Part shown: in pieces, positions 1 through 9,363 of the stretch
Position numbering within the stretch: the stretch's first letter is position 1
Layout of the letters: each line of letters begins with the position of its first letter
Source of the DNA: Kofleriaceae bacterium
GTDB taxonomy: Bacteria; Myxococcota_A; Polyangia; Haliangiales; Haliangiaceae
Direction: 5' to 3'
NCBI GenBank assembly: GCA_020633495.1
Contig: JACKDR010000014.1
Span: 151,361-215,360, forward strand
DNA: 64,000 nt
The notes under the pieces: generated by a model
The model's database searches: none
What the model was told of the DNA's origin: nothing
What the model saw: only the letters and a program-made list of their open reading frames with translations
Program-made: the position numbers and the translations under genes

Positions 1-2380
1 GCCGAACGGGTTGGGGAAGACCGGGTTGATCTTGAAGAACGTGCCCTTCTGGCTCGACCGGCCCAGCTCGAAGTCGACGTAGGCGCGGTGGTCGTCGCGC
101 TCCTCGACCTTGACGACGACGTTGACGGTGTCCCCGCGCCCCTCCTCGAAGTCGAGCAGCTCGATCGACACCGCCGAGAACAGGCCGGTGGCCTGCAGGC
201 GGCTGCGGCCGCCGGTGTACAGCGCCTCGGTCAGGAGCGCGCCCTCGCGGAACCGCAGCTCGCGGCGGATCACCCAGGCGTCGGTGTTGAAGTTGCCGCG
301 GATGACGACCTTGCCGATGCGGACGTCGCCGCCCTCGTCGATCTTGTAGGTCGCGACCACCTGGTGCGGCTCGTCGGCCGGGGTCACCGCCAGGGTGATG
401 CGGGCGCGGGGCCGGCCGATGCCCCAGAACCAGTCGCCGAGGCGCTTGCCCGCGCGCTCGAGGTTGCCGACGATGTACGGCGTGTGGGGCTCGACCGCGA
501 GCTGGGCCAGGACCTGGTCGCGGCTGGCCTTGTGGTCGCCGACGAACTCGACCTCGATGCGCGCGACCTCGGTGCGCGGGCCCTCGTCGATGTCGAACCG
601 GACGTAGAGGTCGCGCGGCGCCCGCTCCGAGGCCAGCAGCGCCGCGGTGGTCGCGGCGTCGCCGAGCGCCTCCGGCGCCGGCGCCGCGCTGGCCGTGACC
701 TCGGTCGCGCCGAAGCCGCGCGCGTGATAGAGCGCGAGGATCCGCTCGACGTCGCCGGCGAGCTGCTCGGCGGTCAGCGCGGTGGTGCCGCCGAGCAGGC
801 TGAACGTGGTCTTCTTGGCCGCGACGGTCAGCGCGCCGCGGACCACCGCCTCGGGCACCTGGTCGGCGCCGACGACGTCGACCCGGCGCAGCTCGCGGCG
901 GCTGCCGGGATCGATGCGGAACTTGACCCGGTCGATCAACCGCTCGCCGCGGCGGCCGTCGTCGACGCGCAGCCGCTCGCGCTCCCAGCTGACGACGGCG
1001 TCGAACCAGCCGAGCTTCTGGTAGTGCCGCTGGATCGCGGTCGCCGAGGCCTCGACCTCGAAGTCGTCGGCGATCGACGCGGCGTTGAAGGTGAGCTGCT
1101 TGTCGAGATCGTCGTCGGGGAAGCGGTCGGGGTCGTTGCCCTCGTAGGCGACGTCGACCCGGCGCCGCTCGTCGATCGTCACCTTGAAGTCGACCTGGCG
1201 GGTGGTCCGGTCCCACGACGTCGCCGGGTCGTAGTTGGTCGACACCCTCACGCCCGGGTAGCCGCGCTTCTGGTACAGCTCGGTGAGGCGGTCGATGTCG
1301 GCCTTGTGCTGGCTCAGCGAGAACCGCTTGGGCAGCCAGTGGATGCCGAGGGCGTCGCTGTCGAGCTTGTGGTGGCGGAAGATCGCGCGGATCTCGGCGC
1401 CCGAGATGGCCAGGCGATCCTCGTGCGCGATCGTGATGCGGCCGACCGAGTAGGCCGGGCCGAGCACGGCGTGGACCTCGATGATCGCGCCGTAGACCTT
1501 GGTCTTCTGGACGTCGATCGTGACGGTGGCCTCGAAGAAGCCCTCGTCCTGGAGGAACTGGCGCAGGTGCTCGACCTCGTCGCGCAGCTGCTTGGCGCGG
1601 CCGTCGCCGGGGGGCTCGAGGCGCTCGCCCTGGCGCAGCCGCATGCGGCGCAGCAGCGGCTCCTTGTACAGGGTCACGAACCACGACTGCGACACCTCGA
1701 CCTCGACCCGGCGCACCACCAGCAGCGGCTCGAGGTACAGCACCGCGCGGACCCGGCCGTCGGCCTCGGTCTCGACCTCGATGTTCTCGAGGTGGTAGCC
1801 GAGGTTGGCGCAGGCCTCGACCAGCTCGTCGCGGGCGTCGTTGGTCAGGGCCTGGCGGGTCGCCATGTCGGGCTCGAGCAGGGCCTCGACCACCGACGCG
1901 TCCTCGAGCAGCTGGGCGCCGGCGGCGGGCCGGACCTCCCAGTCGTTCCACAGCACCAGCCGCTGGATCGGCCCGGTGTCCTTGTCGGGCGGCGGCTCGA
2001 CGTCGGTGCCGAGCTGGTCGCCACCGGCGGGCGCGGCGCCGTCGGCGCCGTCGGCGGGCGCGCCGTCGCCGGTGCCGGGGGCCGGGCCGGCGTCGGCGGG
2101 CGCGCGGCGCTCGGGGCACCGGCGCGGGCGGCGTCGGGGTCTGCGCCGGCCGGGGCCGGGGGCGGGGCGCCGCGGGCTTGCCCGCGGGCGCGTCGGGCGT
2201 CGGCGCGTCGGGCCCGGCGCCGGCGTCGACGGGGCCGGCATCCGGCGGCGTCGCGGGCGCGGGCGCGGGCGCGGCGCCGGCGTCGACCGGCTGGCCGCGC
2301 GCCGCCCGGGGCGGGCCGGAGACGATCAGCGCGGTGACGACGACGGTGGCGAGGGCCAGGGCACGCGTCACGGGAACCAT
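1..2380 (-). CDS. Omp85-family outer membrane assembly protein (TamA/BamA-like), partial, frame broken near 2100
   Basis: Predicted outer-membrane insertase subunit that would work with TamB, the gene just upstream. The ATG at 2380 begins a convincing signal peptide (MVPVTRALALATVVVTALIV) followed by a Pro/Ala/Asp-rich linker. From about 2100 leftwards the neighbouring frame encodes a long run of POTRA-like modules, for example GNFNTDAWVIRRELRFREGA and QFLQDEGFFEATVTIDVQ, and the window ends at the start of the barrel (GTFFKINPVFPNPFG). The signal-peptide frame turns into Arg-rich nonsense near 2110-2098, so one extra base (or two lost) must lie there, in GC-rich low-complexity DNA. This may be a sequencing error or a real lesion. 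The start overlaps the TamB stop by 13 nt, implying translational coupling. The barrel domain lies outside the window. Family assignment is firm; choosing TamA over BamA rests on the neighbour. Confidence 0.85.
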   Translation of the reverse strand, partial: MVPVTRALALATVVVTALIVSGPPRAARGQPVDAGAAPAPAPATPPDAGPVDAGAGPDAPTPDAPAGKPAAPRPRPRPAQTPTPPAPVPRAPRARRRRPGPRHRRRRARRRRRRRRARRWRPARHRRRAAARQGHRADPAAGAVERLGGPARRRRPAARGRVGGRGPARARHGDPPGPDQRRPRRAGRGLRQPRLPPREHRGRDRGRRPGPRGAVPRAAAGGAPGRGRGVAVVVRDPVQGAAAAPHAAAPGRAPRAPRRRPRQAAARRGRAPAPVPPGRGLLRGHRHDRRPEDQGLRRDHRGPRRARPGLLGRPHHDRARGSPGHLGRRDPRDLPPPQARQRRPRHPLAAQAVLAEPAQGRHRPPHRAVPEARLPGREGVDQLRPGDVVGPDHPPGRLQGDDRRAAPGRRRLRGQRPRPLPRRRSRQAAHLQRRVDRRRLRGRGLGDRDPAALPEARLVRRRRQLGARAAARRRRPPRRAVDRPGQVPHRSRQPPRAAPGRRRRRRPGARGGGPRRADRRGQEDHVQPARRHHRADRRAARRRRRADPRALSRARLRRDRGHGQRGAGAGGARRRRDHRGAAGLGAGAARPLRPVRHRRGPAHRGRAHRGRVRRRPQGQPRPGPGPARGRAPHAVHRRQPRARGQAPRRLVLGHRPAPRPHHPGGDPGRRAAPGGRDLQDRRGRRRPHRQGRHPRQLQHRRLGDPPRAAVPRGRAPDRGAVHRRPQPPAGHRPVLGGVDRAARLRGGARGHRQRRRQGRGARRPPRLRRLRAGPVEPEGHVLQDQPGLPQPVR

Positions 2381-5300
2381 CGATACACCAACTTGGCCTC
2401 GGTGTCCTTGATGTCCTCCTCCGCAGGATCGTCGTAGTTCTTGCGCAGGTGGCCGATCTCGACCGAGAAGCCGCCGACGGTCTGGCCCTCGACGCGGACG
2501 TGGATGGTACGGCCCCGGACCGTCTGCTCGAGGTCGCCGATGACGTTGAGGTTGTCGAAGACCTTCTTCTCGCCGTGGAACCCGATCGAGCCGGTGCCGA
2601 CCTCGATGCGCGCGACGTCGAGGCGGGACACGTCGCGCAGCGGGTCGGCCACCAGCAGCGACACGAAGTCGCCGGCGAGGCCCTTGACCAGCTGATCGGT
2701 GTAGCTCGCGGTCGGGTTGGTCGAGGTCTCGATCTTGTCGGGGTCGGTGGCGGTCGGATCGGTGGCGACCCGCTGGGTGTCGCTCGGCGCCTTGCCGCCG
2801 AGCAGCAGGGTCAGGGTCTGGCCCTTGTTGAGGCCGCTCGACGTCGACAGATCGAGATCCGGGTGGCTCAGCGTGCCGCCGAGGGTCAGCGTGATCAGGT
2901 GATCACGGCCGGTCGAGTCGCGGTAGTCGGCCTCGCTGGTGATGTCGAGGGTCGGGGTGTCGGACGGGAACTCGGCGAGGTGAGCGAACGACAGCTTGCC
3001 GGTGGTGCGGGTGAAGCGCGCGCCGATCAGCTGCGGCTTGAACGTGCCGCGGTCGACGTTGATCGTGCCCTCGAGGCGCGGGTCCTTGGGCGTGCCGGTC
3101 AGCGTCAGCTGGCCGCTGAGGTCGATGTTGGCGATGTTGTTGGCGACCTGCAGCGAGCTGGCGCGCAGGTTCACGTCCAGCTTGGCGTCGCCGATCATCG
3201 GGTACTCGTCCCAGAACGGCTTGGCCGGGGCCCCCGTCGACGGCGTCGGCAACAGGTCCGACAGCGTCAGCTGGAAGTTGCGGATGTAACGGCCCTGGAC
3301 GATCTCGACGTCGCCGGTGAACTGCAGCGGCTCGTCCTCGGGCCACTTGACGTTGAGCTCGCTCGCCGACAGCACCAGATCGAGCTCGCGCGGGATCCGG
3401 AACGGCAGCGAGTTGGCCTCCGCGATCGTGACGTCGAGGCTGATCGGCTGCCAGTCACGCAGATCGATCGCGCCGGTGATGCCGGTCAGCCGGCCTTCGT
3501 CGTCGATCGTGCCGGCGAGCTTGTCCAGGGAGATCTTGTCGGCGCTGAGGCTGATCTGGCCGCCGGTGAGGACGATCTCGCGGCGCAGGCCGCGCGGCAT
3601 CAGCGAGAACGGGTGCTTGGGATCGAACGTGAGATCGGCCTGGATCGGCACCGTCGGCCCCTCGCCGATGATCGTCAGGTCGAGGTTGGCGACGCCCGAG
3701 GCCTGGCTCAGCGCCTCGGGCGCGAACGCCAGCAGCATCTTGCCGGCGAGCTCGCCTTCGACGGACACGCCCCACCGCACCGGCGTGATGCCGTCGAGCT
3801 TGATGCCGCCGTGCGCGGACAGCTCGGCGTGCTCGCCGGACGAGCTGTCGTCGACGGCGAGCGTGAACGGCAGCAGGTTGAGGCCGCCCTTGGGGTCGAG
3901 GGTGATCCGTGCGCTGGCCACGCTGACGACGGTGTCCTGGCGGGTCGGTCGCAGCGACAGGGCCTCGACGTCGAGCGCGGCGGTGATGTCGGGTGACGCG
4001 GTGGCGCCGACCACGTGGGCGTCGATCGCGACCCGGCCCGAGGCGTCGTCGAAGTAGTCGCCGAGCAGCGGCAGGAGGCGCGCGACCTCGAGCGTGCCCG
4101 CGACCCGCAGGTCGACGTCGTCGACGGTGGCGCGGCCCGAGACGTCGAGGTCGCCGGCCGGGGTGGTGAACCGGACCGGGCGGCCCAGGGTCGCGGTCAC
4201 GCCGTCCCAGTGCAGCGACAGCGGCGACGCCGCCGACACCACCAGCGGGGCGGGCCGGCCGTCGCGGTCGCGGCGCGCCAGGATCAGCGCCAGCTCGGGC
4301 AGCTCGAGCTGGACGTCGAGCGCGGGGTGGGCCGCGCCCAGCTCGGTCGCGACCGTGATCGTGCCCGAGGTCCACGCCCGCACCGGCGCCGGCGCGCCCA
4401 GCATCGCGGTGAGATCGACGAACGGGTCGACCTCGACGCGTCGCAGGTCGACCTTGACGTGGGCGGGGAACGGGGCCGTCGTGCCGAGCACCGCCGCGAC
4501 CACGATGCGGCCGTCGTTGAGCTGGCCGCACAGCGCGACCTTGCCGGTGTCGGTGCGCGCCGGCGGCGGCCGGCCGTCGGCGCACTCGGTGGCCGGGTCG
4601 TCGGTGGTCGCGACCCGGACCTCGAGGCGCTCGTCGCCGAAGTAGGCGCCGAGCAGCCAGGTCCGCAGCAGCGACAGCGCGCCGTCGGCGGTGGGCGCGC
4701 CGAGGGTGCCGGCGAGGTCGAGCTGGACCGCGGCGCGACCGCCGGCGGGGACGTCCTCGGAGCCGGCGAGCCGGGCCAGCTCGTCGATCGCGAGCTGGTC
4801 GATCTGGACCCGACCGTCGAGGTTGCCCCCGCGATCGGTGGACGCGATGACCTGCGCCGACAGGCCGCTGGGCCGGATCGCGCCGGCGACCAGGCAGTGG
4901 CCGCCGGGCTGGCGTGCGACGTCGGCGCACGCGGCCAGGCGATCGGTGGCCGCGGCGGCGGCCTCGCGGCACACCGGATCGTTCGGGTCGTGGTCGAGGC
5001 AGGCGCGGACCTTGCCGGCGGGCTCGCCGAGCACGGTCAGGTCGTCGCTGCGCAGCGTGCCGTCGAGGTGGATGCGATCGGGGTCGAGCGGGCCCGATAC
5101 CCGCAGGTCGGCGTCGGCGCGGCCGGTGACCAGGCCGGCGGCGCCCGGGACCTTGCCGAGGTCGAGGCCGCGCGCGGTCACGACGATGCGCTCGGCGCGC
5201 GGCGCGCCGGTGACCACGACCTTGCCGCTGGCCCGGACGTCGCCGATCCGGGTCGAGCGGCTGCGGCGGATGTCGACGACGCCGCCGCCGTAGCTGAACG

Positions 5301-7041
5301 TGGTGTCGAGGTCGTCGATCACCGGGATGCCGCCGAGCTGCAGCGTGCCGTCGATCGTGGGGTCGTCGTAGCTGCCGACCGCGGTCAGGCCGTGGCCGCG
5401 GGCGCGGCGCGCGAACGCGGTCATGCCGGCGCGGCGCAGCCAGCGGTCGAGGTCGCCGCTGTCGACGTCGATCGTGAGATCGAGGGTCTCGTCCTCGGTG
5501 TCGACGCCGCCGTCGACGGTCAGCGTCGTGTCGCCGAGGCGCGCACCGAGGTCGGTGAAGTGGATCTCCTCGAACTCGTTCTCGGCGAGGATCGTGCCGC
5601 GGGCGATGTGGAGCAGGCCGACGTGGAGGTCGAGGTCGTTGACCTCGAGGCGGTAGTCGCTGTCGCCGCGGGCGTGGAGGTGGCCGGTGACCCGGGTCCC
5701 GACCAGGTCGGCGATCGACGGCGGCACGTAGCCGCGGAACTCGAGCGGCTCGGTGATGTCGAGCTGGGCGTCGAGGTAGTAGGGCGACAGGCCGAAGTTG
5801 GCCGAGACCTCGATCTCGCCGCGGGCGCCGTCCTGATCGGCGCGCGCCACCGCCTTGTCGAGCGCGCCCTGCTCGGTGGCCATGTCGAGCGACACCGTGG
5901 CGCGGTCGAGGAACAGGTGCAGCGGCTCCTCGTCCTCGTAGATCGGGACGTCGTAGCCGAGCCGCTCGAGCGTCGCCGACAGCTTGGGGTACAGGATCGG
6001 GCCCGACACCAGCGCCGTGACCGTGACGTCGTCGCCGTGCATCGACGAGTCGACCGAGTCGTGCAGCAGCGGCCCGGCGTTCTCGACGGTGGCGCGGATG
6101 TCGTAGGTGCCGCCGAACGGGCTGTCCCAGTAGTCGAGCATGGCGCCGCCGAGGTGGATGCGGGCGCCGTCGGACGACGTCGCCGTCATCGCCAGCTCGA
6201 GGGTGTTGGCGACCGGATCGTCGGGCCAGTGGGTCGGCAGCTGCGCCAGCTGGGTGACCTCGAGGTCGCGGAGCTGGAACTTGTACTCGCCCTCGAAGAT
6301 CGACACCTCGGCGGTCTCGGCGTGGGGCGTGGTCGAGAAGTAGAACTTGGGGACCAGGGGATCCGAAGGATCCATGAACAGGAAGCCGGTGGCGTCGACG
6401 TGGGTGGCGTGGGTGACGACGACGTGGCTGCGCGAGATCTTCTTGGTCTCGGGGTCGCGGGTCTCGGTGACGCCGAACTTGGCGTCGAGGTCGAGGTTCT
6501 TGATCGTGAAGTCGCGGATGTCGAAGATCGGCGGCGACGACGCGTAGGCGCCGATGTGGAAGCCCGGCTTGCGCTCGGTGTAGAACGCCGCGATCAGGCT
6601 GACGATCGTGGTGTCGGCGTCGTGGAGCGGGTAGGGCTCCTCGATCTCCTCGAGCAGGACCCAGCCGCCGTCGACCACCAGGTGCCGGAACACCAGGTCG
6701 TGGCGGCCGAACAGGAACGCGTGGACGTCGATCTCGGTGTCGATCGAGTCGAGCCGCGCGATCTGCTGGCCCTCGGCGTCCCAGATCCGCACGCCGCGGA
6801 TGTGGAAGGGAACCCACCCACCCGTGACCACCTTCGACAGCCCCTCGGTCGGCCAGTCGATCGAGTCGATCTCGATGCGGCCGCGCATCTCGCGGTTGAA
6901 CATCGACGCCAGGGCGTCGGCCGCTCCCGCGCCGCTGTAGCGGACGCGCAGGAAGATCAGGCCGCCGCCGACGGCCAGCATCGTGGCCAGCGCGATCAGC
7001 ACCAGCCAGCGACGTCTCGAGATGCGACGGCGCGGGGACAC
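2368..7041 (-). CDS. tamB: TamB-like translocation/assembly module inner-membrane protein
   Basis: Very large (about 1557 residues) periplasm-spanning protein of the TamB/AsmA-like (DUF490) family, thought to form a hydrophobic groove carrying lipid or protein between inner and outer membrane. Visible: an N-terminal signal anchor (RRRWLVLIALATMLAVGGG) after a basic stretch, thousands of bases of beta-rich repeats with alternating 'LDG/ LRG / VSG' turns, and a C-terminal section typical of the family (GRTIHVRVEGQTVGGFSVEI). I chose the GTG at 7041 because TGAGG lies about ten bases upstream; an in-frame GTG at 7107 has no good ribosome site. The stop at 2368-2370 overlaps the start of the Omp85 gene, so the two are probably one operon, as tamB and tamA commonly are. 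Divergent from the PDZ gene. Confidence 0.9.
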   Translation of the reverse strand: MSPRRRISRRRWLVLIALATMLAVGGGLIFLRVRYSGAGAADALASMFNREMRGRIEIDSIDWPTEGLSKVVTGGWVPFHIRGVRIWDAEGQQIARLDSIDTEIDVHAFLFGRHDLVFRHLVVDGGWVLLEEIEEPYPLHDADTTIVSLIAAFYTERKPGFHIGAYASSPPIFDIRDFTIKNLDLDAKFGVTETRDPETKKISRSHVVVTHATHVDATGFLFMDPSDPLVPKFYFSTTPHAETAEVSIFEGEYKFQLRDLEVTQLAQLPTHWPDDPVANTLELAMTATSSDGARIHLGGAMLDYWDSPFGGTYDIRATVENAGPLLHDSVDSSMHGDDVTVTALVSGPILYPKLSATLERLGYDVPIYEDEEPLHLFLDRATVSLDMATEQGALDKAVARADQDGARGEIEVSANFGLSPYYLDAQLDITEPLEFRGYVPPSIADLVGTRVTGHLHARGDSDYRLEVNDLDLHVGLLHIARGTILAENEFEEIHFTDLGARLGDTTLTVDGGVDTEDETLDLTIDVDSGDLDRWLRRAGMTAFARRARGHGLTAVGSYDDPTIDGTLQLGGIPVIDDLDTTFSYGGGVVDIRRSRSTRIGDVRASGKVVVTGAPRAERIVVTARGLDLGKVPGAAGLVTGRADADLRVSGPLDPDRIHLDGTLRSDDLTVLGEPAGKVRACLDHDPNDPVCREAAAAATDRLAACADVARQPGGHCLVAGAIRPSGLSAQVIASTDRGGNLDGRVQIDQLAIDELARLAGSEDVPAGGRAAVQLDLAGTLGAPTADGALSLLRTWLLGAYFGDERLEVRVATTDDPATECADGRPPPARTDTGKVALCGQLNDGRIVVAAVLGTTAPFPAHVKVDLRRVEVDPFVDLTAMLGAPAPVRAWTSGTITVATELGAAHPALDVQLELPELALILARRDRDGRPAPLVVSAASPLSLHWDGVTATLGRPVRFTTPAGDLDVSGRATVDDVDLRVAGTLEVARLLPLLGDYFDDASGRVAIDAHVVGATASPDITAALDVEALSLRPTRQDTVVSVASARITLDPKGGLNLLPFTLAVDDSSSGEHAELSAHGGIKLDGITPVRWGVSVEGELAGKMLLAFAPEALSQASGVANLDLTIIGEGPTVPIQADLTFDPKHPFSLMPRGLRREIVLTGGQISLSADKISLDKLAGTIDDEGRLTGITGAIDLRDWQPISLDVTIAEANSLPFRIPRELDLVLSASELNVKWPEDEPLQFTGDVEIVQGRYIRNFQLTLSDLLPTPSTGAPAKPFWDEYPMIGDAKLDVNLRASSLQVANNIANIDLSGQLTLTGTPKDPRLEGTINVDRGTFKPQLIGARFTRTTGKLSFAHLAEFPSDTPTLDITSEADYRDSTGRDHLITLTLGGTLSHPDLDLSTSSGLNKGQTLTLLLGGKAPSDTQRVATDPTATDPDKIETSTNPTASYTDQLVKGLAGDFVSLLVADPLRDVSRLDVARIEVGTGSIGFHGEKKVFDNLNVIGDLEQTVRGRTIHVRVEGQTVGGFSVEIGHLRKNYDDPAEEDIKDTEAKLVYRWFP

Positions 7042-7193
7042 GCGGGCAGCCCTCAAACTACCACGGGGTCCAGCCCCGGTCACGACGGCGCCAGGCGGCC
7101 TGTCCACCCGTGGGGCCGCCGGATCGTGCGCCGGATCTCGTCGACGATCGCGCCGACGAGCGCGGCGCCTGCGCGCTCGCGCGCAGGTCGTGC

Positions 7194-7224
7194 TTGCTCA
7201 TCGGAGGGCTGCGGCCCATATACT
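7194..7224 (+). promoter_or_regulatory. Candidate sigma-70 promoter for the PDZ gene
   Basis: TTGCTC at 7194-7199 and TATACT at 7219-7224, 19 bases apart, sit 30 bases ahead of the ATG at 7254. This is one of the few A/T-rich spots in the divergent intergenic region. The -10 box is good; the spacing is long and the -35 weak. Confidence 0.35.
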
Positions 7225-7253
7225 AAAAGTACGACGCGAACCCCGAGGAATTC

Positions 7254-7859
7254 ATGTCGACCGACCACGAGCCTACCGACACGCCCACACCCGCCCCACA
7301 CCGTGATCGCCTGCTGCCGGTGCTGCGCCGCGAGGCGGTGGTGCCGTCCTCCGATCGCGCCCGCCTGGCCGCGATCCTCGCGACCTGCTCGCTGGCTGGC
7401 CTGGCCGGCGGCCTGGCGCTGTCGATGGTGGCCGGCGCGCAGCGCGCCGCGGCCTCGATGCCGCCGCCGCAGCCGCGGCTCTACCTCGACGGTGACCAGG
7501 TGCGCACCAGCGCCGATCCGGTGACCTGGCTCGGCCTGCAGCTGCAGGACTGCGGCCCTCGCCAGTGCGCCGACGGCGCCGCGGTGGCCCGGGTGTGGCC
7601 CGACTCGCCGGCCCAGGCGGCGGGCTTCCACACCGGCGACGTCGTGGTCCGCTTCGCGGGGGATCACGTCGCCAGCGACGACGCCCTGATCAGCGTGGTC
7701 CGCGCGTCGTCGGTGGGCGCCCAGCCGGAGATCGTCGTGACCCGCGGCTCGACCGAGGTCGCGCTGCACCCGACCCTGGGCGTGATGCCCGACGTCGTGC
7801 GCTCGCGGGTGTTCCCGCCGGCCGACGCTCATCACCACCGCGGCTACCACCACCGCTAG
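7254..7859 (+). CDS. Single-pass membrane protein with a periplasmic PDZ domain
   Basis: 201 residues. A cytoplasmic Pro/basic head of about 45 residues is followed by one membrane segment (LAAILATCSLAGLAGGLALS) and a PDZ domain at roughly residues 80-160 (WLGLQLQDCG, VWPDSPAQAAGFHTGDVVVR, then the second strand pair VVTRGSTEVALH). The tail is His-rich (HHHRGYHHR). PDZ domains of this type bind exposed C-termini; no protease domain is attached, so it may be an adaptor or sensor. The GAGGAA ribosome site at 7245-7250 supports the ATG at 7254. It stands alone, divergent from tamB. The partner is unknown. Confidence 0.8.
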   Translation: MSTDHEPTDTPTPAPHRDRLLPVLRREAVVPSSDRARLAAILATCSLAGLAGGLALSMVAGAQRAAASMPPPQPRLYLDGDQVRTSADPVTWLGLQLQDCGPRQCADGAAVARVWPDSPAQAAGFHTGDVVVRFAGDHVASDDALISVVRASSVGAQPEIVVTRGSTEVALHPTLGVMPDVVRSRVFPPADAHHHRGYHHR

Positions 7860-7943
7860 CGTCGCCCGGCGGCCGATGGCGGTCCGCGGCCGCGCCCACC
7901 GGACTCCTCGCCGGCCGGGGCGGGCGGGCGTCCACCGGCGCCG

Positions 7944-8324
7944 CTAGTTGCAGATGGCGCCGGGGGCGCCGTCGCGCAGCACGATGCAGGTCGACACCAC
8001 CTGGGCGTCGGTCTCGAAGCTGATCGAGATCTCGTCGAAGTCGGCGGCCGGGAACGGGTCGGTCGGGCCGACGCTGCCGTCGGCGCGCGCGGTGTCGATG
8101 ACGCCGCGCCCCGCGGTCCGGTTGTAGACGTAGACGATCGCGTTGCTGTAGTTGGCGGTCGCCGGGTAGGCGAAGGTGGCGGTCCCGAGATCGAGGTCGA
8201 GCTGGAACTCCATCCGCTCCGGAGCCGGCGGCGGGATCGGGATCGACGGCGTGACGCAGCTCCCCAGCCCGGTGACGAGCATCAGGATCAGCAGGCCGCG
8301 ATGGAGCAGGGTGGTGGGGAGCAT
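7944..8324 (-). CDS. Small predicted lipoprotein of unknown function
   Basis: About 126 residues from the ATG at 8324; an in-frame ATG at 8351 would add nine residues before the signal peptide. A type II signal peptide ends in a lipobox (VTGLGSC, Cys23), followed by a Pro-rich spacer and a compact beta-rich domain of about 90 residues containing two cysteines near the C-terminus (STCIVLRDGAPGAICN), possibly a disulfide. No family recognised. Neither candidate start has a strong ribosome site. It lies downstream of the two outer-membrane barrel genes on the same strand, about 160 bases away, and could be read through from them. Confidence 0.65.
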   Translation of the reverse strand: MLPTTLLHRGLLILMLVTGLGSCVTPSIPIPPPAPERMEFQLDLDLGTATFAYPATANYSNAIVYVYNRTAGRGVIDTARADGSVGPTDPFPAADFDEISISFETDAQVVSTCIVLRDGAPGAICN

Positions 8325-8445
8325 GGCGATCCGGGGAGGACCCCTGGGCATCCGAAAAGCAAGCCGCGCGCCGGGTCAGGGCGCGCGGGCTTCGTGCGAT
8401 TCCAGGGGGTTGGCTGCCAGCTGGCGGCCTTGCCCTGTCAACCGA

Positions 8446-8472
8446 GTTGGCAACCGCGACACGGCTGCCAAC
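8446..8472 (-). terminator. Hairpin downstream of the outer-membrane barrel genes
   Basis: GTTGGCA at 8446-8452 pairs with TGCCAAC at 8466-8472 around a 13-base loop, beginning 14 bases past the end of the barrel gene. There is no T run after it, so termination is only a guess. Confidence 0.3.
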
Positions 8473-8485
8473 ATCGGTGCCACGG

Positions 8486-9343
8486 TCAGGGCGTCCGCTT
8501 GACCTTGGTGGGCAGCATGATCGACACGCCGGCGCCCATGAACAGGTGGTGCAGGAACCGGTTGTCGGCGTCGCTGACGAACAGGTCGGCGTTGAAGTCG
8601 GCGCCCGACGGGTTGTCGCTGAAGGCGTAGTCGCGGACCGTGAGGTCGAGCGCGACGAACTCGTTCAGGAACACGTGGATGCCGCCGGCGAGGTACAGGC
8701 CGACCCGGGCCCCGTTGTTGAGCGGATCGTCGTTGTTGGGGTTGTCGTCGGGCAGGATGGGGTTGTCCGGGTCGCTCATGTCGACGAGGCCGGGGTGGCT
8801 GTCGTCGCAGATCGACGCGTCGCACTTCGACTGCAGGCTGGCGAACGAGACGCCGGCCTGGAAGTAGAAGTCGAAGTTGACGAACGCCTTGCCGAACGCG
8901 GCCAGCTTGCCGTACCAGGGGGTCAGGCTCGCGTAGGCCGCGCCGTGCAGCGGCATCTTGTTGAGGTGCTGCTCGAACTCGGTCTGCGACGGCTCGCGGG
9001 TCTGGTCGTCGACCGTGGTCTCGAGGGTCGGCATGATCTTGCCGACCAGGCCGGTGTCGATCGCCGTCGAGAACATGCCGACCGCGCCGAACGACAGCAT
9101 GTCGGAGGCGTGGAACTCGAGCTTGAGGCCTCCGCCCACGAAGTGGCGGAAGTCGGCGTTGATCGTCGACTCGAAGGCTGGCGTGACCTCGAAGCGCTTG
9201 GCGACCAGCAGCATCCGGTTGCGGACAGCGGGCTGATCCTCGAGCGTGCTCTTGCGGCGCTGGGCGTGGGCCTCGCCGGCGGTCGCGAGCAGGGCGGTCG
9301 CCGCGACTCCGACGGCGAGCGTGATGACGTGCATGCGGTTCAT
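8486..9343 (-). CDS. Outer-membrane beta-barrel domain protein, myxobacterial type (second of pair)
   Basis: 285 residues with a cleavable signal peptide (MNRMHVITLAVGVAATALLATAGEAHA in pieces, cut near AHA|QRR). The mature part has the alternating aromatic strands of a small barrel. It matches the myxobacterial 'outer membrane beta-barrel domain' family (remembered as TIGR04565), in which tandem paralogues are common: conserved runs include EVTPAFESTINADFRHFVGG, LTPWYGKLAAFGKAFVNFDF and VALDLTVRDYAFSDN. An Asp/Asn-rich loop with two Cys (KCDASICDD) is probably extracellular. It shares the overall pattern of the gene 20 bases upstream (R-D-Y-F/L loop, N-terminal 'EV.P...ST.N'), so the two arose by duplication. 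Some relatives belong to gliding machinery; nothing here proves that role. Confidence 0.8.
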   Translation of the reverse strand: MNRMHVITLAVGVAATALLATAGEAHAQRRKSTLEDQPAVRNRMLLVAKRFEVTPAFESTINADFRHFVGGGLKLEFHASDMLSFGAVGMFSTAIDTGLVGKIMPTLETTVDDQTREPSQTEFEQHLNKMPLHGAAYASLTPWYGKLAAFGKAFVNFDFYFQAGVSFASLQSKCDASICDDSHPGLVDMSDPDNPILPDDNPNNDDPLNNGARVGLYLAGGIHVFLNEFVALDLTVRDYAFSDNPSGADFNADLFVSDADNRFLHHLFMGAGVSIMLPTKVKRTP

Positions 9344-9363
9344 CGTGTCCTCGCGCGTGGGGG

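Noticed and set aside
88..2337. Long plus-strand open frame of about 750 codons
   Set aside because: Antisense to the Omp85 gene; its composition (Asp/Val/Ala/Arg-rich with no motif) is the usual mirror of GC-rich coding DNA, and the minus strand has POTRA motifs.
4015..7524. Plus-strand open frame of 1169 codons opposite tamB
   Set aside because: No motifs, biased composition, and runs past tamB into the intergenic region; the minus strand has clear TamB features.
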